A stretch of DNA of 64,000 nt from Streptomyces sp. RB17 (GCF_009604455.1 NZ_WEGL01000006.1:310001-374000); one strand, 5' to 3'. Shown: positions 40,987-49,821, numbered from the stretch's first letter. Numbers and translations are program-made. Notes: generated from the letters alone by a model not told the origin.

Positions 40987-42672
40987 ATGAGCAGTGCGAC
41001 CCACCACCGACTTCCCCTCGCCGGAGTGCTCCGTCTCGGGCGGCCCTCCGACATCTGGTTCAAGCCCGCGCTGAGCGTGGTCGCCGCGGTCGCGCCGCCC
41101 AACCTGATCCTGCTGGCGCTGGGCCGCCTCGACCTCGCGATGTACACGATGGCCGGGTCGCTGTGCGCGCTCTACGGTCACAGCCGGCCCTACGCCGCCC
41201 GCGCCCGCGTCCTGGCCTGGGTGGCGCTCGGCATGGTCGGCGGCCTCACGGTCTCCCTGCTGGCCGCGTCGCTCACGGGCAACGCCGTCGTCCTCGTCAC
41301 CGTCGGCGCCGCCATGGCGGCCGTCCAGAAGACCGTGAGCGACGCGGCCCGGCTCGGACCGCCCGGGAACGTGGTCCTGACCTTCATCAGCTCCGCCTCG
41401 CTGTTCGCGCCGCAGACCCTCGGCCAGGTGCCCGGTCACGTCGGGCTCGCCCTGGCGGCCGGCGCCTGGGCCTGGCTGGTCGGCATGGCGCCCGGACTGC
41501 TCCGCCCGTACGGCCCCGAGCGCCGCGCCACCGCCCAGGCCCTGGACGCGGCGGCCGCGCACGCCGACACACGCGGCACCGCCGGCGGGCACGCCCGGGC
41601 CCGTGCCGCGAGCGCCGCCGCGATCCACGCCGCCTGGCAGTCGCTGCTCGCCGCCGGGGCCCGCCCCGACCGCACCAGGCGCGCCCTCGAACGGCTCCTC
41701 GTCCGCGCCGAGGTCGCGCTCGCCGCGCCCGCCGACACCGACCCGGCACGGCTGCGCGCCTGGGCCCGCGAACTGCGTGGCACCGGGCGGATCCCCCGCG
41801 TCCGGTTCCCGCGCGAGTCCGCCGACGAACTCCTCGGCATCGACACCGAACTGGCCTACCCCCGCCCGCCGCTGCGGCATCGCCTGGCTCCCCTCGCCCC
41901 GATCGCCGCGCGCACCGCGATCGGCTGCGCCCTCGCCGGTTACGCCTCCCTCGCGCTCGGGGTGGGCCGTCCCTACTGGGCGCTGGTCACCGCGGCCTCC
42001 CTCTACCAGGCCAACGTCACGCTCACCTGGAACCGGGGCATCCAGCGGGTCGTCGGCAACCTCGCCGGCGTCCTGGTCTTCGCCGCCGTCGCCCCGCTCG
42101 CCCATCTCCACCCGGTCGCGCTGGTGCTGTGCTGCCTCGCCTTCAACTTCGGCGCGGAGGCGCTGATCGCGCGCAACTACTGGCTCGGCACCGTCTGCGT
42201 GACCCCGATGGCCCTGCTCATCACCGAGTTCGCCCGCGCCCAGGACCCGGCCGAGCTGATCACCGAGCGGGTCGCGGACACCCTGATCGGCGCGCTGGTC
42301 GGCTTCGTCGCGGCCGTCGCCGTCACCAACCGGCGCGCGGGCGACCGCCTCGAACACGCGCTGGCCACGATGGAGCGGGCCCGCGAGAACGCCGCCCGGC
42401 TGCTGGCCGAGCCGTACCCGGCCCCCCGCGCCCTGGAGTCGGCCCGCCGCAGCCTCGCCGCCGCCCTCGCCGACCTGCGCGCCACGGCCGACGCCGCGTC
42501 CGGCGAGTGGTGGCAGCGCGCCCTGCCCGAGGAGCGGGTCGTGCTCGCCGAGCAGGCCGGACACCGTACGCTCGCGGCGACGGTACGACGCCAGGGTCTC
42601 GTACCGCAGCACCAGGATCCGGTGGATCCGGTCCAGGGCCCGGGCAGGACGACGGAGGACATACGGCCATGA
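40987..42672 (+). CDS. FUSC-family transporter (aromatic acid exporter-like)
   Basis: The 561-residue protein has two six-helix membrane blocks (residues ~25-170 and ~300-445), each followed by a helical cytoplasmic segment. This is the classic FUSC/YccS arrangement. Landmarks are 'SLCALYGHSRPYAARARVLA' in block 1 and 'LGVGRPYWALVTAASLYQAN' plus 'TWNRGIQRVVGNLAGVLVF' in block 2. Export of aromatic or amphipathic compounds is likely. No ribosome binding site precedes ATG 40987, so a leaderless transcript from the TTAAAT box is proposed. The stop overlaps the marR start (ATGA). Confidence 0.88.
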   Translation: MSSATHHRLPLAGVLRLGRPSDIWFKPALSVVAAVAPPNLILLALGRLDLAMYTMAGSLCALYGHSRPYAARARVLAWVALGMVGGLTVSLLAASLTGNAVVLVTVGAAMAAVQKTVSDAARLGPPGNVVLTFISSASLFAPQTLGQVPGHVGLALAAGAWAWLVGMAPGLLRPYGPERRATAQALDAAAAHADTRGTAGGHARARAASAAAIHAAWQSLLAAGARPDRTRRALERLLVRAEVALAAPADTDPARLRAWARELRGTGRIPRVRFPRESADELLGIDTELAYPRPPLRHRLAPLAPIAARTAIGCALAGYASLALGVGRPYWALVTAASLYQANVTLTWNRGIQRVVGNLAGVLVFAAVAPLAHLHPVALVLCCLAFNFGAEALIARNYWLGTVCVTPMALLITEFARAQDPAELITERVADTLIGALVGFVAAVAVTNRRAGDRLEHALATMERARENAARLLAEPYPAPRALESARRSLAAALADLRATADAASGEWWQRALPEERVVLAEQAGHRTLAATVRRQGLVPQHQDPVDPVQGPGRTTEDIRP

Positions 42673-43526
42673 CGGCGACGAACGGCGGACAAACGCCGGC
42701 GGACGACCCGGCCGACACGGACCGGACGACCGACCACCGGCACGCCGGCGCGGAACCGGTGGAGAGCCGTGATCCGGCCGGCGAACGCCTGGGGAGCGGT
42801 GACGTCACGGCTGGCGCGGGGGTCCACCGGCGTGCCGGTGGCGAACCGGCGGGCGGTCGCCGTTCGGTCGGCGCAGGCCCGGGGAGCGGTGACGACGCGG
42901 CCGGTGCGGGCCGTGCGGGCGGTCACCGGCCCGCCGGCGCGGACACCGATGCCGGTGAGGTCGTCCGCCCCGGTGGACCGGTGACCGGAACCGACCCGGA
43001 CACGGCCGGCGATCCTGCCGCTCGGCAGGACACCGTCGCCGCCGTCGTGCGGCAGTGGCGGGCCGTGCATCCCGAGTTGGACACCGGGCCCATGGAGGTC
43101 ATCGGCCGGATCAACCGGTGTGCCGCGCTGCTCCAGCAGGCCGAGGACGCGCCGCTGCGCCGGGCCGGGCTCAGCCGCCCCGAGTTCGACCTGCTGGGCG
43201 CGCTGCGCCGCACCGGCCACGAGCTGACCCCGGGGGAGCTGGCCCGGGAGACCTTCTCCTCCGGGGCCGCCGTCACCAAGCGGCTCAAGCAGCTGACCGA
43301 AAGCGGACTGGTCGAGCGGCGCGGCGACACCCGGGACCGCCGGGTCGCCCACGTCCGCCTCACCGAGGCGGGCCGCGACCTCGTCGACGGCATCCTCCCG
43401 GAGCAACTCACCTATGAATCGGCCGTGTTGAGTGTGCTGGCTCCCGAGGGGCTGGACGAACTCGCCGTTCTGCTCGCCGAATTGCTCGGCCGCCTGGAGG
43501 GCCGGATGGGGGCGCTTCGGGCGTAA
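42669..43526 (+). CDS. MarR-family regulator with long disordered N-terminal extension
   Basis: The 285-residue product ends with a normal MarR domain (residues ~120-280): 'MEVIGRINRCAALLQQAEDA', 'FDLLGALRRTGHELTPGELA', 'SSGAAVTKRLKQLTESGLVE' (recognition helix) and 'GDTRDRRVAHVRLTEAGRDL' (wing). The first ~115 residues are Gly/Ala/Arg/Asp-rich, repetitive and without family resemblance. MarR proteins usually start within 20-40 residues of the first helix. ATG 42669 overlaps the FUSC stop. A start further down (for example GTG codons near 43040) is possible but would lose coupling. It probably represses its own operon through the TTTTACGAGTAAAA palindrome. Confidence 0.85.
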   Translation: MTATNGGQTPADDPADTDRTTDHRHAGAEPVESRDPAGERLGSGDVTAGAGVHRRAGGEPAGGRRSVGAGPGSGDDAAGAGRAGGHRPAGADTDAGEVVRPGGPVTGTDPDTAGDPAARQDTVAAVVRQWRAVHPELDTGPMEVIGRINRCAALLQQAEDAPLRRAGLSRPEFDLLGALRRTGHELTPGELARETFSSGAAVTKRLKQLTESGLVERRGDTRDRRVAHVRLTEAGRDLVDGILPEQLTYESAVLSVLAPEGLDELAVLLAELLGRLEGRMGALRA

Positions 43527-43554
43527 CGGAGGACATCGGAGGACGTCGTGCGCC

Positions 43555-43958
43555 GTACGGCGGTACGTGGAGCGGCGGTCCTCGATGTCGGTCCAGCGGT
43601 CGCCGTAGGCATTCCGCGTGATGAGCGGTTCCCGCAGAAAGTCGTGCGGGGAGCCGAGCGGCACGGCACTCGCCCCGTCCAGTCGCTTCAGCGCGTCCGC
43701 GTCCAGCTGATCACGTCCTCCCCCCAGGCGGCCGGCCTGTGCCCCACGGAGTCCAGCCGGCCAGTCCGACACGCCCAAGTCCAGCACTGTGCCGGAGCGC
43801 ACGACGTCGTCCAGGGCGCGCATCATCGCCTCGATCGGGGTGAAGTTGTCCCGGCGAGCAGTGAAGTTGCCGCCGGCATCGGCATACATGTCGAGGATCC
43901 GCGCACTGGTGTCCTTGTCGGCACCCCAGCCCCAAGCGCACGCGAAGTCACGGGCAGC
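43555..43958 (-). pseudogene. Aldo/keto reductase relic with internal deletions
   Basis: Three conserved pieces of one aldo/keto reductase lie in order and in one frame. Piece 1 is 'FACAWGWGADKDTSARILDM' and 'YADAGGNF' (cofactor-site N-terminus). Piece 2 is 'DNFTPIEAMMRALDDVVRSG' and 'TVLDLGVSDWPAG'. Piece 3 is 'LDADALKRLDGASAVPLGSP' and 'HDFLREPLITRNAYGDRW' (C-terminal NADPH loop region). The catalytic Tyr/Lys segment and most of the barrel (roughly 190 of 330 residues) are missing, no start is present and the normal stop is lost. It is a relic of a Tas-like reductase. Confidence 0.75.
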
Positions 43959-43961
43959 GCC

Positions 43962-44726
43962 TCAGCCCTCCTCGCCGGCCCGGTGCACGCCGAACGCCGC
44001 GCCCTGCGGATCCCGCAGCACCGCGATGCGCGGGCCGTCGGGCACCGACACGGGTGCCAGGACGACGGACCCGCCCGCCCGCTGCGCGACCTCGGCCGTC
44101 GCGTCCACGTCGTCCACCGCGAAGTACGGCAGCCAGTGCGGCGGCACCTCGGGCGGGAACCGGTCGCCCATGTCGGCCATGCCGCCGAAGTCGTCGCCGC
44201 CGATGCCCCACTGCGTGTACCACTCGGAGGTGTCGACGCTCCAGCCGAACACCGTGGTGTAGAAGTCCCGGGCCCGCTCGGTGTCCCGGGTCGCCAGTTC
44301 CACCCAGCCGAGGGTGCCGGGCGCGTTGAACAGCCCGGCCCCGGGGAAGGCCCGCGCCTGCCACAGCTGGAACGCCGCGCCGGTCGGGTCGAGGGCCACC
44401 GCGAACCGGCCCACGTCGAACACGTCCATCGGGCCGAGGATCACCGTCCCGCCGGCCTCCTCCACGCGCCGTGCCGCCGCGTCCGCGTCGGTCACCGCGA
44501 AGGAGACGTTCCACGCCACGGGCTGGGACTCCTGGTACAGCGGGGTGAGTGCGGCGACCGCAGCGTCACCCAGGTGCGCCACCGTGTACCCGCCCGCCTC
44601 CTGCCGCGGATCGGTCTCCGGCCGCCAGCCGAACAACTCGGTGTAGAACCCCTTGGCCCCCTCCAGATCGTTGGTCCCGAGCTCGGTCCAGCAGGGTCCG
44701 CCGGTCACCGGCCTGTCGAACTTCAT
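43962..44726 (-). CDS. VOC (glyoxalase/bleomycin-resistance) family protein, two domains
   Basis: The 254-residue protein has two tandem VOC modules: residues ~5-125 ('CWTELGTNDLEGAKGFYTEL', 'VILGPMDVFDVGRFAVALDP') and ~135-250 ('GWVELATRDTERARDFYTTV', 'VVLAPVSVPDGPRIAVLRDP'). Both end in 'DP-(T/Q)-GA-(A)-F', as in the hydroxylase-associated group. Metal ligands are weakly conserved, so it may bind rather than convert a small hydrophobic ligand. GGAAGG lies upstream of ATG 44726 at 9-14 bases. The aldo/keto reductase relic lies directly downstream on the same strand. Confidence 0.85.
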   Translation of the reverse strand: MKFDRPVTGGPCWTELGTNDLEGAKGFYTELFGWRPETDPRQEAGGYTVAHLGDAAVAALTPLYQESQPVAWNVSFAVTDADAAARRVEEAGGTVILGPMDVFDVGRFAVALDPTGAAFQLWQARAFPGAGLFNAPGTLGWVELATRDTERARDFYTTVFGWSVDTSEWYTQWGIGGDDFGGMADMGDRFPPEVPPHWLPYFAVDDVDATAEVAQRAGGSVVLAPVSVPDGPRIAVLRDPQGAAFGVHRAGEEG

Positions 44727-44903
44727 GACGGGGTCCCTTCCGGCCGCGGCGGACTGGCGTATCGGCACAGAGATCCCTTCCGGTGCGCGAAGCGACCTCT
44801 TCCGGCACGCTAACCCCGGCCCCCTGTCCGGGCCATCCGGGACGGTCGACGGGGGCGCCGAATTCACTTGCCCGCGCGGAACACGGTGCGCAAGGGTCCC
44901 GTC

Positions 44904-45725
44904 ATGAGCACCGAGGACGCCGTGGCCCCCGCGCTGGCCGAGGAGATCGCCGAGTACTACGGACGTGACCGTGAGGACGCCCGGCTGCGGACCGGCGCCG
45001 GACGGCTGGAGTTCTGGCGCACCCAGGACGTGCTGCGCAGGCTCCTGCCGCCAGCTCCGGCGCGGATCCTCGACGTGGGCGGTGGCAGCGGAGTCCACGC
45101 CGAGTGGCTCGCCGCCGACGGCCATGACGTGGAACTCCTCGACCCGGTGCCCCGGCACGTCGAACGGGCGGCCGGGCTGCCCGGCGTGCGGGCCCGCCAC
45201 GGCGACGCCCGCGCCCTGGACGCACCGGACGCGTCCGTGGACGTCGTGCTGCTCCTCGGCCCGCTCTACCACCTGCCCGAGCGCCCGGACCGGGTGCGGG
45301 CACTCGCCGAGGCGCGCCGGGTGGTGCGGCCCGGAGGGCTCGTGGTCGCCGCGACGATCAACCGGTTCGCACCGCTGCACGACAACCTGAGCACCGGGCT
45401 CTACTTCGACGCCGGGCACCGGCCGCAGATCGAGGCCGCTGTCGGCGACGGCCGGATGCGGCCGACCGGTGGGCCGAAGTCCCTGTTCACCACGGCCTAC
45501 TTCCACGACCCCGGCGACGTCCCCACCGAGTTCACGGACGCCGGCCTGACGCCGCACGGGCAGTACGGCCTCGAAGGCGCGGCCTGGCTGATGGGCGGCA
45601 TCGACTCCTGGCTCGACGATGCGGAGCGCCGGCCGCTGGTCCTGGCGGCCATGCGGCAGACCGAGTCCGTGCCCTCACTGCTGGGCATCAGCGGCCATGT
45701 CCTCACCTCCGGGACCAGACCCTGA
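44904..45725 (+). CDS. Class I SAM-dependent methyltransferase
   Basis: The 273-residue enzyme has the Rossmann methyltransferase motif I 'ILDVGGGSGVHAEWLAADG' (Asp57), motif II 'VELLDPVP', motif 'GDARALDAPDASVDVVLLLG' and post-motif 'EARRVVRPGGLVVAATINR', as in ubiE/COQ5-like enzymes. The C-terminal third ('YFHDPGDVPTEFTDAGLTPH') would bind the substrate, which is unknown. ATG 44904 follows AAGGG with 7-base spacing. It is a single gene, divergent from the two-domain VOC gene and followed by a repeat tract at its stop codon. Confidence 0.88.
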   Translation: MSTEDAVAPALAEEIAEYYGRDREDARLRTGAGRLEFWRTQDVLRRLLPPAPARILDVGGGSGVHAEWLAADGHDVELLDPVPRHVERAAGLPGVRARHGDARALDAPDASVDVVLLLGPLYHLPERPDRVRALAEARRVVRPGGLVVAATINRFAPLHDNLSTGLYFDAGHRPQIEAAVGDGRMRPTGGPKSLFTTAYFHDPGDVPTEFTDAGLTPHGQYGLEGAAWLMGGIDSWLDDAERRPLVLAAMRQTESVPSLLGISGHVLTSGTRP

Positions 45726-46300
45726 ACATCAGCCGGGACACGAACACCAGAACCTCGGCGCCAGGCCCCGGAGACCAGAGGCTCGGTGCCAGGCCCCTGG
45801 GCGTCAGAGGTCCGGTGCCATGGCCCGGGCGCCACAGGCCCGGCGCCAGGGTTGCGGAACGCGGGTGTCCCGGCGGCAGGCCCGTGGGCGTCAGAGGTCC
45901 GGCGCGAGGGTCGCGGGCGTCAGAGGTCCGGCGCGAGGGTCGCGGGCGTCAGAGGTCCGGCGCGAGGGTCGCGGGACGCGGGTGGCCCGGCGGGAGGCCC
46001 CTGGACGCAAGGCGTCCGGTGCCATGGCCCGGGCGTCGCAGCCCCGCGCCAGGGTTGCGGGACGTGGGCGGCCGGGCGGCAGGCCCGTGGGCGTCAGAGG
46101 TCCGGCGCGAGGGTTGCGGGCGTCAGAGGTCCGGCGCGAGGGTTGCGGGCGTCACAGGCCCCGCGCCAGGGTTGCGGGACGTGGGCGGCCCGGCGGCAGG
46201 CCCCTGGACGCCAGACGTCCGGTGCCAGGGCCCGGGACCTGAGCGGCCCCGCGCCGAGGTCTCGGACGTCGGCGGCCCCGCGCCAGGGTCCGGATGCCGT
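45726..46300. repeat. 29-bp-based G-rich tandem repeat tract after the methyltransferase gene
   Basis: The core unit GGGCGTCAGAGGTCCGGCGC plus GAGGGTCGC (29 bp) occurs in exact tandem at 45886, 45915 and 45944. Related units run from about 45726 to 46300, including a longer-period repetition in which a block containing GGCCCGGGCGYC recurs every ~200-240 bp. There are no unique spacers between units, so it is not CRISPR. No gene was seen up to the VOC gene end at 46342. Confidence 0.9.
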
Positions 46301-46341
46301 GCGCCCGGACGCCGTACGCCGCGGCGCGAGAAGCACAGTCG

Positions 46342-46734
46342 CTAGATCCCCGGCCGGTAGCGCAGCGGATGGTCCTCCGGCACCTCCACCAGCGCGATGC
46401 GGATGCCGTCCGGGTCGGCGATCCACATCTCGACCAGGCCCCACGGCTCCTTCACCGGCGGCCGGACGATATCGACGCCCGTGGCCTTCAGCTCCTCGTG
46501 CGCGGCCGTCACGTCGTCGACCTGCAACCACAGCCGGACCGCGGGCGACGGCGGCGCCTCGGACCTCCCGGAGACCTCCAGGAAGCCGCCGCCGAGGAAG
46601 TAGACGGTCCCCCGCTCGGACCCCGTACCGAACTCACGGTAGACGGACAGGCCCAGCTGCTCGCCGTAGAAGACCCGGGAGCGCTCGGGGTCGGTGGGGG
46701 TGAGCAGCGTCCGGCTGCTGAGTACGTGCACCAT
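46342..46734 (-). CDS. VOC family protein, single domain
   Basis: The 130-residue protein is one glyoxalase/bleomycin-resistance module: 'VLSSRTLLTPTDPERSRVFY', 'LGLSVYREFGTGSERGTVYF', 'VRLWLQVDDVTAAHEELKAT' and 'EPWGLVEMWIADPDGIRIAL'. The final 'ADPDGxxIxLVE' with its Glu is the usual metal-ligand strand. It may be a lyase, dioxygenase-like or ligand-binding protein. ATG 46734 gives the family-length N-terminus. The start is 70 bp from a divergent acetyltransferase gene. Confidence 0.85.
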   Translation of the reverse strand: MVHVLSSRTLLTPTDPERSRVFYGEQLGLSVYREFGTGSERGTVYFLGGGFLEVSGRSEAPPSPAVRLWLQVDDVTAAHEELKATGVDIVRPPVKEPWGLVEMWIADPDGIRIALVEVPEDHPLRYRPGI

Positions 46735-46804
46735 GCAGGCGGAGCCTAGCGGCAGGGTTACCCTCGACCCTGGCTCAGCCACGCCCGAGATCGGAGACAG
46801 TTCC

Positions 46805-47344
46805 ATGGAAACCCCCGCCGCCGGACCCGCCTTCAGAGACGCCACCGGCGCCGACGTCGACGCGCTGGTCGCGCTGATCGAGTCGGCCTACCGGGGCGAC
46901 TCCAGCCGGGCCGGGTGGACCACCGAGGCGGACATCCTGCAGGGGCGGCGGACGGATCCCGAGGGCGTGCTGGAGGTCATCAAGTCCCCGGAGAGCCGGC
47001 TGATGGTCGTGGAGCAGGGCGGGCGGATCGTCGCCTGCTGCCAGCTCGAACACCGCGGTGATCATGCCTACTTCGGCATGTTCGCGGTCAGCCCCACCCT
47101 GCAGGGCGTGGGCCTCGGCAAGACGGTCATGGCGGAGGCCGAGCGCCAGGTCCGCGAGGCCTGGGGCGTCACCGAGATGCACATGACGGTGATCTCCGTA
47201 CGGGACGACCTGATCGCCTGGTACGAGCGCCGGGGCTACCGCCGTACGGGAAAGATGTCGCCCTTCCCGTACGGCGACGAGCGCTTCGGCATCCCGCAGC
47301 GCGACGACCTGCAGTTCGAGCTGCTGGTGAAGAAGCTCGGGTGA
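46805..47344 (+). CDS. GNAT-family N-acetyltransferase
   Basis: The 179-residue enzyme has the GNAT fold: 'AFRDATGADVDALVALIESA', central strands 'SRLMVVEQGGRIVACCQLEH', the acetyl-CoA loop 'YFGMFAVSPTLQGVGLGKTV' (motif A, Q-G-V-G-L-G) and 'DLIAWYERRGYRRTGKM' (motif B). The substrate is not predictable. ATG 46805 is preceded by GGAG at 8 bases. The gene converges on the glycerophosphodiester phosphodiesterase gene with 3 bp between the stops. Confidence 0.88.
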   Translation: METPAAGPAFRDATGADVDALVALIESAYRGDSSRAGWTTEADILQGRRTDPEGVLEVIKSPESRLMVVEQGGRIVACCQLEHRGDHAYFGMFAVSPTLQGVGLGKTVMAEAERQVREAWGVTEMHMTVISVRDDLIAWYERRGYRRTGKMSPFPYGDERFGIPQRDDLQFELLVKKLG

Positions 47345-47347
47345 CCG

Positions 47348-48031
47348 TCAGGCCGTGAAGCGCCCCGTGCGCTTGATCTCCGGGAAATCGGTCGTCGCGC
47401 CGTCCAGCTCCAGGGCGCGGACCAGCCGCAGATGATCCTGGGTGTTGACGACCCAGCCGATGATCCGCAGCCCGGACCTGCGCGCGTGCTCGACCACCTC
47501 CAGGGTGAGCCGGCGGATGTTGAGACAGACGGTCGCCGCGCCCACGGCGACCGCCCGCTCCACGATGTCCGTGCCGTAGCGGCTCCCGATCAGCGCCGTG
47601 CGCACGCCCGGCACCAGCCGGGCGATCTCGGCGACCGCGTCGTCGTGGAACGAGGACACCTCCACCCGCCCGACCAGATCGCGTTCGTGCATCACCGCCG
47701 CCAGCGCCCGGGCCGCCGCCACATCCTTGATCTCGGCCTGCAGCGGCGTGCGCACCGCGTCCAGCACCTCCTCGAACACCGGCACCCGCTCCCCGCGGCC
47801 CGCGTCCAGGGAGCGCAGCTCGGCCAGGGTCTTGTCGGCGATGGGCCCGGTGCCGTCGGTCGTGCGGTCCACCTCGGCGTCGTGCATGACGACCAGAGCG
47901 CCGTCCTTGCTCAGGTGAAGATCCAGTTCGATCAGATCGAGGCCGGCGTCCTGCGCGGCGACGAAGGAACGAAGGGTGTTCTCGGGCTCCACACCCATGA
48001 CCCCGCGGTGACCGATGGTAAGGAAGTTCAA
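47348..48031 (-). CDS. Glycerophosphodiester phosphodiesterase
   Basis: The 227-residue TIM-barrel enzyme hydrolyses glycerophosphodiesters to glycerol-3-phosphate and an alcohol. The motifs are 'IGHRGVMGVEPENTLRSFVA' (catalytic His, metal Glu), 'LDLIELDLHLSKDGALVVMH' (Glu and Asp metal ligands, second catalytic His) and 'TDGTGPIADKTLAELRSLD'. There is no signal peptide, so it is probably cytoplasmic and used for lipid head-group recycling. The start is TTG 48031, supported by GGAG 9 bases upstream and by family alignment. No nearer ATG or GTG exists. Confidence 0.9.
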   Translation of the reverse strand: MNFLTIGHRGVMGVEPENTLRSFVAAQDAGLDLIELDLHLSKDGALVVMHDAEVDRTTDGTGPIADKTLAELRSLDAGRGERVPVFEEVLDAVRTPLQAEIKDVAAARALAAVMHERDLVGRVEVSSFHDDAVAEIARLVPGVRTALIGSRYGTDIVERAVAVGAATVCLNIRRLTLEVVEHARRSGLRIIGWVVNTQDHLRLVRALELDGATTDFPEIKRTGRFTA

Positions 48032-48423
48032 GGTTCGACTCCGTTCCGTCGACGGCGGCTCGGCACGCGCGGAACGGGCGGACTCCGTCGTCCACGCGGG
48101 CAGAGTCGCAGCCTAACGGCCGGACCCCGCGATGAACCCGCACGTGCACGAGGCATACGGGTGCGTGGCGGCCGCCGGGCGGCCGGTACACGCCCCCGCC
48201 GTCACCCTGTCGTGGGCGAGTCCCGGCCGCTTTGACCCACCGGATCGCTGCGGCACCGCAAGCGGGGATACTCGGCGGAAGTGAGCGCCGTCACGGTTTA
48301 CGGCAGGAAAAATGTCGGTGACCAAGGGGATGGACAGAAAGATTTCCCGATCTGCCTCTTGCTGGCTGAAACGGGGTATGCATACGGTGTCCTTACGCGA
48401 GCTTCTCCCGTGGAGGATGGGAC
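48032..48423. promoter_or_regulatory. Leader region of the DUF6421 operon with a TATGCATA palindrome
   Basis: This 392-bp gap has no recognisable gene. Its right half is less GC-rich than the surroundings (48290-48420). It contains the perfect 10-bp palindrome GTATGCATAC at 48376-48385, 39 bp before the ATG of the DUF6421 gene. A similar palindrome, CTATGCATAG, occurs at 51687-51696, just after the same operon. Confidence 0.4.
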
Positions 48424-49821
48424 ATGACGGAAATTCTTGTGCAGGCGGGTACGGAGGGACAGATTCCTTCGTCGACCAGGGTGGTTGAGCACCCGGCCTG
48501 GCCCGTGCTCAAGGATGCCGTGGAGCGGATCCGGCCATGGCAGTCCAAGGACGGATCGATCGACTTCGAGGCCGAAAACGCCCCTGCCGGGGCGGACGTC
48601 GAGGCCGCCGTACGGCGTGTTGTCGACGCGGTCGAAGAGCTGTCCCCGCTCATCCCGCACGACGAGGCCTACCACCAGGCTCTGGTGAAGGATCTGCACC
48701 GCTGGGCCGAGGGCGGCTTCCAGGTGCCGGACTTCCTGGACTCCCTGCTCGCCTTCCAGCCCGCCGCACAGCGCGCCGACGGCCTGCAGCACCTGGTCGT
48801 CTTCCCGATGTACACGCAGAACGGCAACCTCGACCGCAACCTGGAGGCGGTCGTGCTGCGCATGGTCTGGCCGGAGTGGCTGGCCGAGCTGGAGCGCACC
48901 CGCTACGACAACCCGCTGTTCTGCGGCATCACCTTCGAGGACTTCACCTCCGGCTACGACACCAACTCGGCCGTCCTCTTCCCGGAGACCATCGCCGTAC
49001 GCGAGGCGCCGGAACGATTCTCCTGGGGTGGCATCTTCTGCGACCGGGAGGCCGCCCGCTTCCGCCGGGTCACCGAGGCCGCCGTCGACATCCTGGGCCT
49101 TCAGCTGCCCGAGGACATCGCCGCGATGGTCCACGACCAGAAGCGCTGCGAAGAGGCCTTCGTGCTCTGGGACATGGTCCACGACCGCACCCACAGCCAC
49201 GGCGACCTGCCGTTCGACCCGTTCATGATCAAGCAGCGCCAGCCGTTCTGGATGTACGGCCTGGAGGAGCTGCGCTGCGACCTCACCGCCTTCAAGGAGG
49301 CCGTGAAGCTCCAGGCGGACGGCGTCCCGCAGGCCCGTGACGTGCAGTACGCGGTGCTCTTCGACCGGATGTTCCGCTTCCCGGTGACCGGCGACCGCGT
49401 CCGCAACTACGACGGCCTCGGCGGCCAGCTGCTCTTCGCCTACCTGCACAAGCACGACGTCGTCCGCTGGACCGACAACAAGCTCTCCATCGACTGGGAG
49501 CGCGCCCCGCAGGTCACCAACCAGCTCTGCGCCGAGATCGAGAAGCTTTACAAGGACGGCATCGACCGGCCGAAGCTGGTGCACTGGTTCGCCGGCTACG
49601 AGCTGGTCTCCACCTACCTCGCCCCGCACCCCGGCTCCAGGTGGGCCAAGGGCCCGGAGGCGCTGGACCTGACCCAGCCGCCGCGCAAGCTCGTGGACGA
49701 CGTGCTTCCGGACGAGTTTCCGCTGAGCATGTTCTACGAGGCCCTGTCCAAGAAGCTGAAGAATGTGATCGCCTCCACCAAGGGCATCACGGCGGACAGC
49801 GCCGAGCGGATCGCCGCGTGA
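48424..49821 (+). CDS. DUF6421 family protein
   Basis: The 465-residue soluble protein matches actinobacterial DUF6421. It is rich in conserved-looking aromatic and acidic motifs: 'HLVVFPMYTQNGNLDRNLEA', 'NPLFCGITFEDFTSGYDTNS', 'WDMVHDRTHSHGDLPFDPFM', 'QRQPFWMYGLEELRCDLTAF' and 'VLFDRMFRFPVTGDRVRNYD'. The HDRTHSHGD cluster with a following E-E-L-R-C-D could form a metal site like an H-x-x-x-H...E centre, but no known catalytic family is recognised. GGAGG lies 8 bases before ATG 48424. An SDR and a PLP-dependent aldolase follow closely, so it is probably a novel enzyme of the same pathway. Confidence 0.82.
   Translation: MTEILVQAGTEGQIPSSTRVVEHPAWPVLKDAVERIRPWQSKDGSIDFEAENAPAGADVEAAVRRVVDAVEELSPLIPHDEAYHQALVKDLHRWAEGGFQVPDFLDSLLAFQPAAQRADGLQHLVVFPMYTQNGNLDRNLEAVVLRMVWPEWLAELERTRYDNPLFCGITFEDFTSGYDTNSAVLFPETIAVREAPERFSWGGIFCDREAARFRRVTEAAVDILGLQLPEDIAAMVHDQKRCEEAFVLWDMVHDRTHSHGDLPFDPFMIKQRQPFWMYGLEELRCDLTAFKEAVKLQADGVPQARDVQYAVLFDRMFRFPVTGDRVRNYDGLGGQLLFAYLHKHDVVRWTDNKLSIDWERAPQVTNQLCAEIEKLYKDGIDRPKLVHWFAGYELVSTYLAPHPGSRWAKGPEALDLTQPPRKLVDDVLPDEFPLSMFYEALSKKLKNVIASTKGITADSAERIAA

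Noticed and set aside
45886..46300. Regular 29-bp repeats resembling CRISPR repeat length
   Set aside because: The units are directly adjacent with no unique spacers, and no cas gene is in the window; this is a tandem repeat.
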